From Candidatus Poribacteria bacterium (GTDB lineage Bacteria > Poribacteria > WGA-4E > WGA-3G), in contig JAJDTM010000055.1 of the NCBI GenBank assembly GCA_022827185.1, positions 1 through 64,000 of the forward strand: a DNA stretch of 64,000 nucleotides, read 5' to 3'. Both the position numbers and the translations under genes were made by a program. This document shows positions 59,269 to 64,000 of the stretch, piece after piece (position 1 is the first letter of the stretch; the number at the start of each line of letters is the position of its first letter). Below the pieces are notes generated by a model that worked only from the letters and a program-made list of their open reading frames with translations, was not told the DNA's origin and made no database searches.

Positions 59269-60309
59269 TTACCACCTTCCAAGGTAGAGCCCTCGGTTTT
59301 CCATCGGCATCGTCACGCGTTTGCCTTGCTGTCGTTGCGAATCAACGATAGCGAAAACCATCTCAGTGCTTCGGTGCGCGAGATGAATATTACCACAGGT
59401 CTCTGTATCGGTCTCAATCGCATCAACGATGTCTTCAATACAACCGACAGTGCCGCTTTTCCGTTCATAAGGCGGGAATTGCGCTTCCAAAATCTCGTTA
59501 AACTGTCCTTGCCGTTTGCGGAGATGAAAACCGAGTCCGTTATTGAGTGCACGGACTGTGCCTTCGCTACAATGCACCTCGAATTCATAAGCCGTGCCGG
59601 GGATGCTAATGCCGTTAATACCGTTCTCAAAACGGATAAACCCCATCACAATCCCAGGATCAGATTCTGTGCGATTATCCTCAAAATCCGCATCATCAAC
59701 GGCAACGTTGCCTTGCACATATTCTATTGGGGAATCGCTTGCCAAGAAGAGAAGCATATCCGCTGCGTGCGTGTATCCCCAGAGGGCGGAACCACCACTA
59801 TAGGCAATGACCGCGCGTCTATCGCCTAACTCGCCGCTTTCGAGGATTTCACGCATTTTGATGTACCCCGGCGTGTAACGCCGCTGCGTGCCGAGATTGA
59901 ATTTGACATTGTGTTTTTCGCACACCTCTACCATGGCATCCGCTTCTTCCATAGAAGCACAAAGCGGTTTATCGCAATAGATACCCTTCACGCCGTTTTC
60001 CGCAGCGAATGCTGTAATCTCGGCATGGTTTCCTGGACGCGTGGCGATACTGACAATATCGGGTTTCTCTTCAACAATCATCTCACGATAATCTAAGTAG
60101 TACTTCGGGATATCCCATTTGTTGCAGACGTATTGTGCCTTATCTTCAACGACATCTGCGGCAGCAACAAGGTCTGTCCGCTCGAAAGCAGTATATCCTG
60201 CGGCGTGCGAATAGGGTAACGCACCGTGTGGTGACGCACGGACTTCCTCATCAATTGTACCACCCATTCTGCCACAGCCAACGATGCAAGCACGATATTG
60301 CGTTCCCAT
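59269..60309 (-). CDS. Gfo/Idh/MocA-family oxidoreductase
   Basis: YRACIVGCGRMGGTIDEE, GVKGIYCDKPLCASMEEADAMVEVCEKHNVKFNLGTQRRYTPGY. Confidence 0.9.
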   Translation of the reverse strand: MGTQYRACIVGCGRMGGTIDEEVRASPHGALPYSHAAGYTAFERTDLVAAADVVEDKAQYVCNKWDIPKYYLDYREMIVEEKPDIVSIATRPGNHAEITAFAAENGVKGIYCDKPLCASMEEADAMVEVCEKHNVKFNLGTQRRYTPGYIKMREILESGELGDRRAVIAYSGGSALWGYTHAADMLLFLASDSPIEYVQGNVAVDDADFEDNRTESDPGIVMGFIRFENGINGISIPGTAYEFEVHCSEGTVRALNNGLGFHLRKRQGQFNEILEAQFPPYERKSGTVGCIEDIVDAIETDTETCGNIHLAHRSTEMVFAIVDSQRQQGKRVTMPMENRGLYLGRW

Positions 60310-60372
60310 TGGATTCCTCCATTGTGTTTCGCTGTTGAGATCAGGAGATCGCTCCTGCGGTAAGAGGTTTCG

Positions 60373-61212
60373 CTAAACTGTCAACTCTACAACATCCTGT
60401 TTAATAATTTCTTTTGTATGTCCATAAGACGCGGTTTGCACCAATTCCTGAACTTCAGGCGTTAAACGGTTGACGATTTTCTCTGGTAAACTTTGCTTAC
60501 CATCGTATTGCGGACGATAGCGCAAGATGAGGAAGCGTCTATCCCGATCTTTCGGTTTCCACCGCAAAACGCCGTGTGTCAATAGCTCAGAGATAACAAG
60601 AAAATCGCCCGCTTTTGGCGTGAGATTGGTAAAAACGTCGTCCGGTTCCGGATCAATACCGTCAGGTCCTGGTGTCAGAAGATCTTCGGGCCTCTCGAAT
60701 TTGCTCTTATGTGAACCGGGGATAACGATAAGTCCACCATCGCCGGGCTGCACATCTGTCAAATAGAAGAACGCCACAAAATCGTTACAGTAGATCTGGC
60801 TATTCTGTACCTCATACCGAGTTGACCACTGTCGTCCCTCACGTGCGCAGTGCAAACCCGCTGGATTTGTCCCCATCGGTTGTCTGTCTGGGTTATGCTG
60901 TTGAAGCGTGAGCGTACCAGTGACAAATCTCGGCTTATCAAAAGTGAACTCTTTAACAAGAGGCCAGATAGCCGGATGAACCGTCATCGCCTCAAGTGAC
61001 CGGTCAAAAGCAAATCCGTGTTCATACCTACCGCCTTTACCGGGTTCTAAGTCGCGAGGGCGCGTCGTGAATTCTTCAGGACGTTCATCAAGCGGCATGT
61101 GAATATACCGATCCACAGCCGCCTGTGCTTCTTTTAGGGCATCCCCTGTGACTGCACCTTCGATGTGCAAGTAGCCGGTAACGTCAAACAGGTAACGTTG
61201 TTCTGGGGTCAT
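60373..61212 (-). CDS. Phytanoyl-CoA dioxygenase family protein
   Basis: FDVTGYLHIEGAVTGDALKEAQAAVDRY; DVQPGDGGLIVIPGSHKSKFERP; GDFLVISELLTHGVLRWKPKDRDRRFLILRYRPQ. Confidence 0.9.
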   Translation of the reverse strand: MTPEQRYLFDVTGYLHIEGAVTGDALKEAQAAVDRYIHMPLDERPEEFTTRPRDLEPGKGGRYEHGFAFDRSLEAMTVHPAIWPLVKEFTFDKPRFVTGTLTLQQHNPDRQPMGTNPAGLHCAREGRQWSTRYEVQNSQIYCNDFVAFFYLTDVQPGDGGLIVIPGSHKSKFERPEDLLTPGPDGIDPEPDDVFTNLTPKAGDFLVISELLTHGVLRWKPKDRDRRFLILRYRPQYDGKQSLPEKIVNRLTPEVQELVQTASYGHTKEIIKQDVVELTV

Positions 61213-61225
61213 TTTTTGCTCCTTA

Positions 61226-62041
61226 TTAAGTTAACTGGACATGTTCACTTTTGACGATGTCTTTGGTATGCGTATAGAATGCGGGTTGCGCAAGTTCACG
61301 GGTTTCAGGCGAGAGCCGCTCCATCACTTCAGGTGGAAACGGATCCCTGTGTCCCCTGGAATCTTCAAAAAACTGTGTCTTGTAACGCAAGATAAGAAAC
61401 CGCCGATACCGATCCTTCGGTTTCCAGATGAGAACGCCATGCGTCAGTAGCTCGGACATAACAATCGCGTCGCCAGCGCGGGCTGTCACATTAACCAATG
61501 CAGGATGAAGCGCATCGGGTGGATCCTCTGGGTCTGGGAAAAAGAGTCCCTCCGGACGTTCAAAATTCGCTTTGTGCGAACCCGGCAGCACAACTAAACC
61601 GCCATCGCCGGGATAGACATCGGCGAAATAGAAGAAGACGATAAAGTCGTTGCAGTGAATCTGTCCATCCTTGACAGTGTAGCGGCGTGTCTGCCATCCA
61701 CAGTCTTCACGGGCGCAGTGCAACTTACCGATGACCTGATCGTGCTCCGGTCGCTTCGCAACGAGGCTACCTCGATTAAAACGGGGCTTATCGTTGGTGA
61801 GTTCCTTGACAATCGGCCATGTTTTCGGATGAAGCGTGAGTGCCTCAAGCGATTTGTCGAATGAAAAACCGTTGGAATAACCACCACCACCGTAACTAAT
61901 GCCGGGCGGGAGTTCATCCTCCGGTGTTTGGACACACCGTTCAACGGCATCCTGCGCGTTTTTCAATTCTTCTTCGCTAAGAACGTTTTTAAGATGGATA
62001 TACCCCGTTAAATCAAAAAGGTATCGTTGTTTAGGAGTCAT
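61226..62041 (-). CDS. Phytanoyl-CoA dioxygenase family protein (tandem paralog)
   Basis: FDLTGYIHLKNVLSEEELKNAQDAVERC; DVYPGDGGLVVLPGSHKANFERPEGLF; start at 62041. Confidence 0.9.
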   Translation of the reverse strand: MTPKQRYLFDLTGYIHLKNVLSEEELKNAQDAVERCVQTPEDELPPGISYGGGGYSNGFSFDKSLEALTLHPKTWPIVKELTNDKPRFNRGSLVAKRPEHDQVIGKLHCAREDCGWQTRRYTVKDGQIHCNDFIVFFYFADVYPGDGGLVVLPGSHKANFERPEGLFFPDPEDPPDALHPALVNVTARAGDAIVMSELLTHGVLIWKPKDRYRRFLILRYKTQFFEDSRGHRDPFPPEVMERLSPETRELAQPAFYTHTKDIVKSEHVQLT

Positions 62042-62237
62042 TGCGCCTCCTTTCGGGAAGAGGTATGCGCGTGTCTTCGGAACAATCAGATTAAAGCACC
62101 ACAAATTGATGCCTTACAAAAGGATATGTGTGAAACGCACAACTTTAAAGCCGTGCGTTTCCGTAATGCAATCATCAATTATTGTCCTAAATGGCAAGCA
62201 GAGATAGAACCAAGAACGCCTGATGTAGACGGCGAGA

Positions 62238-62930
62238 CTACTGCTTAAGCCGTGCCCACGTTGTGGTGAGTAGCCCTTCAGGATTAACATCTGTAACGCC
62301 AGCTTCAGCATTCTCGTAGTCTGCGTCTGTCGGTTCATAGTCCAAGTCGCTTGACCAGCAGAAAACGTCGTACTGGGTCTGGTTCGAGCTTTGTCGGGTC
62401 CATATCATCATAACGTTTTCGCCGTCTTGTAATGCGTTGACCGTGCCACCATCCTTTCCAAAATCGCCGGTCCGCAACCATGCCCATTCAGCGACGTTTT
62501 CTTCAAGGATAATGTGATCCGGACGGGCAAAGGCGGGTGCCTCCGTCGGAATTGTGTCGCCATCGTCGCCCAAAACCCACAACCAATCCGAATGGTTGCT
62601 CGGATTTATGACGCGCGAGATAAACCGCCAGTCCCCAGCTTTGCCACCAGCAGCACTGATGTCGAATCTATAGAGTAACCAGCCTTGTCCACCAGCATTC
62701 GTGACAATATCACCAAACGCACCGTCCGTCGGATCGAGTGCCCCTTCACCCTTGCCCAATTTATAGACATCCGCAGAATCCCTTTCATCAAAGGCTTCCG
62801 CCTCAAACCAAATCTGTTCGCCATCCCCATACTGAGAGACTTTAAATCCTTCTACAGCAAAGCCCGTAAGCGGTTGGATCAACAGGAAACAGAGAATTAA
62901 TCCAAAAGTTAACTGACATTTTTGAAACAT
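62238..62930 (-). CDS. Exported hypothetical protein with C-terminal TTTWARLKQ motif
   Basis: Signal peptide (LILCFLLIQPLTGFAVEGFKVSQYGDGEQIWFEAEAFDERDS); ends VNPEGLLTTTWARLKQ. Confidence 0.7.
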   Translation of the reverse strand: MFQKCQLTFGLILCFLLIQPLTGFAVEGFKVSQYGDGEQIWFEAEAFDERDSADVYKLGKGEGALDPTDGAFGDIVTNAGGQGWLLYRFDISAAGGKAGDWRFISRVINPSNHSDWLWVLGDDGDTIPTEAPAFARPDHIILEENVAEWAWLRTGDFGKDGGTVNALQDGENVMMIWTRQSSNQTQYDVFCWSSDLDYEPTDADYENAEAGVTDVNPEGLLTTTWARLKQ

Positions 62931-62972
62931 AATTGTTCTCCTTCATCGTATTTTTATGCTATTTTAAGGAAG

Positions 62973-63671
62973 TTACTGCTTAAGCCGACCCCACGTTGTG
63001 GTGAGTAACCCATCCGGTTCTACCGGCAACGTTTTCTCTTTCGCTTTTTCATAGTCGGCATCCGTTGGTTCATATTCCAAATCGCTGGACCAGCAGAAAA
63101 CATCGTACTGGACCTGAAGCGAACTCTGCCGCGTCCAGATCATCATGACGTTTTCACCGTCTTGCAATTCATTAATCGTGCCAGCATCCTTCCCGAAATC
63201 ACCGGTCCGCATCCAAGTCCATGCCGGGACATTTTCTTCAAAAATAATGTGATCCGGACGGACAAACGCAGGTGCTGCATCTGGAATCTTATCGCCATCG
63301 TCGCCTAAAACCCACAACCAATCTGAATGGTTGCTCGGATTTATGAGCCGACCAATGAAACGCCATTCCCCGGCTTTTCCGCCAGCACGACTGATGTCGA
63401 ACCTATAGAGTATCCAGCCTTTTTTGCCAGCACCGGCGTTTGTGATAATATCCCCGAACGCACCGGCTGCGGGATCTACCGCCTTTTCACCTTTACCTAA
63501 TTTATAGACATCCTCGGAATCCCTTTCGTCAAAGGCTTCCGCCTCGAACCAAATCTGTTCGCCCTTCCCGAATTCAGAGACTTTGAACTCTTCCACGGCA
63601 AAGCCTGTAAGCGGTTGTATCAGCAGCAGACAGAGGGCTAAGCTGAGCGTTAATTGACATTTCTGGAGCAT
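62973..63671 (-). CDS. Exported hypothetical protein with C-terminal TTTWGRLKQ motif (tandem paralog)
   Basis: Colinear with the 62238-62930 product; ends VEPDGLLTTTWGRLKQ. Confidence 0.7.
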   Translation of the reverse strand: MLQKCQLTLSLALCLLLIQPLTGFAVEEFKVSEFGKGEQIWFEAEAFDERDSEDVYKLGKGEKAVDPAAGAFGDIITNAGAGKKGWILYRFDISRAGGKAGEWRFIGRLINPSNHSDWLWVLGDDGDKIPDAAPAFVRPDHIIFEENVPAWTWMRTGDFGKDAGTINELQDGENVMMIWTRQSSLQVQYDVFCWSSDLEYEPTDADYEKAKEKTLPVEPDGLLTTTWGRLKQ

Positions 63672-63856
63672 TATGCCTCCTCCTATATTCTGATTATGAA
63701 TCAGTTTTGTCTTTTTCTCATTTTTGCTGACGAGGTTTGTAACCCCGCCAAATGATGAAAATACGAAATCTTGATAATGTTTTAATCTGGATTTCCGAGA
63801 CTGCGTAAAAGCAGTTTCACACCGCTGCTATCTTGTCTGATTAGCCACTAACGACC

Positions 63857-63986
63857 CAGGGCTATTTAGTTTTCCGCTTTTCTACAGCGTTTTGCCCCCC
63901 AGGACCGGTAGGTGCGTGTTTCTAACCGCACCGGGTCCCAAAAGAAGACATAAAACTCGAGGATTTCTTAAAACTAAATGACCCTG
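63857..63986. mobile_element. MITE-like family B, copy 3
   Basis: TIRs CAGGGCTATTTAGTTTT / AAAACTAAATGACCCTG; exact 9-bp flanking repeat CTAACGACC (63848-63856, 63987-63995); internal hairpin GGTGCG..CGCACC. Confidence 0.8.
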
Positions 63987-64000
63987 CTAACGACCTTAAA

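Overview
The window is about 64 kb of bacterial chromosome, densely coding on both strands. I saw no rRNA, tRNA or CRISPR. Gene content (three WD40-repeat proteins, two DUF1501 proteins, a PSCyt1/DUF1549/DUF1553 protein, five Gfo/Idh/MocA oxidoreductases, two phytanoyl-CoA dioxygenases, FG-GAP/ASPIC and FlgD-like sorting domains) resembles Candidatus Poribacteria or Planctomycetes-like genomes. That taxonomic guess is inference only. Left end (1-5.5 kb): an IS3-family element sits in a broken type I-like specificity gene, next to a nuclease-methylase fusion. Best candidate for an undescribed system (7.0-15.4 kb): a secreted WD40 protein, two ABC-2-type permeases with no ATPase, and a single polypeptide that joins an ECF sigma factor, one transmembrane helix and a large WD40 domain. 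A near-identical ~63-bp block precedes both the permease pair and the sigma-WD40 gene. Other highlights: two MITE-like repeat families (one with 9-10 bp target duplications), a repeat inserted in frame in purH, a short C-terminal 'TTW' motif shared by four exported proteins, a WD40-dockerin fusion, two pentapeptide-repeat/K+-channel fusions, a metzincin-TPR protease and a HicB-HicB-HicA cluster. All calls come from reading the sequence and the supplied ORF translations; no database search was run.
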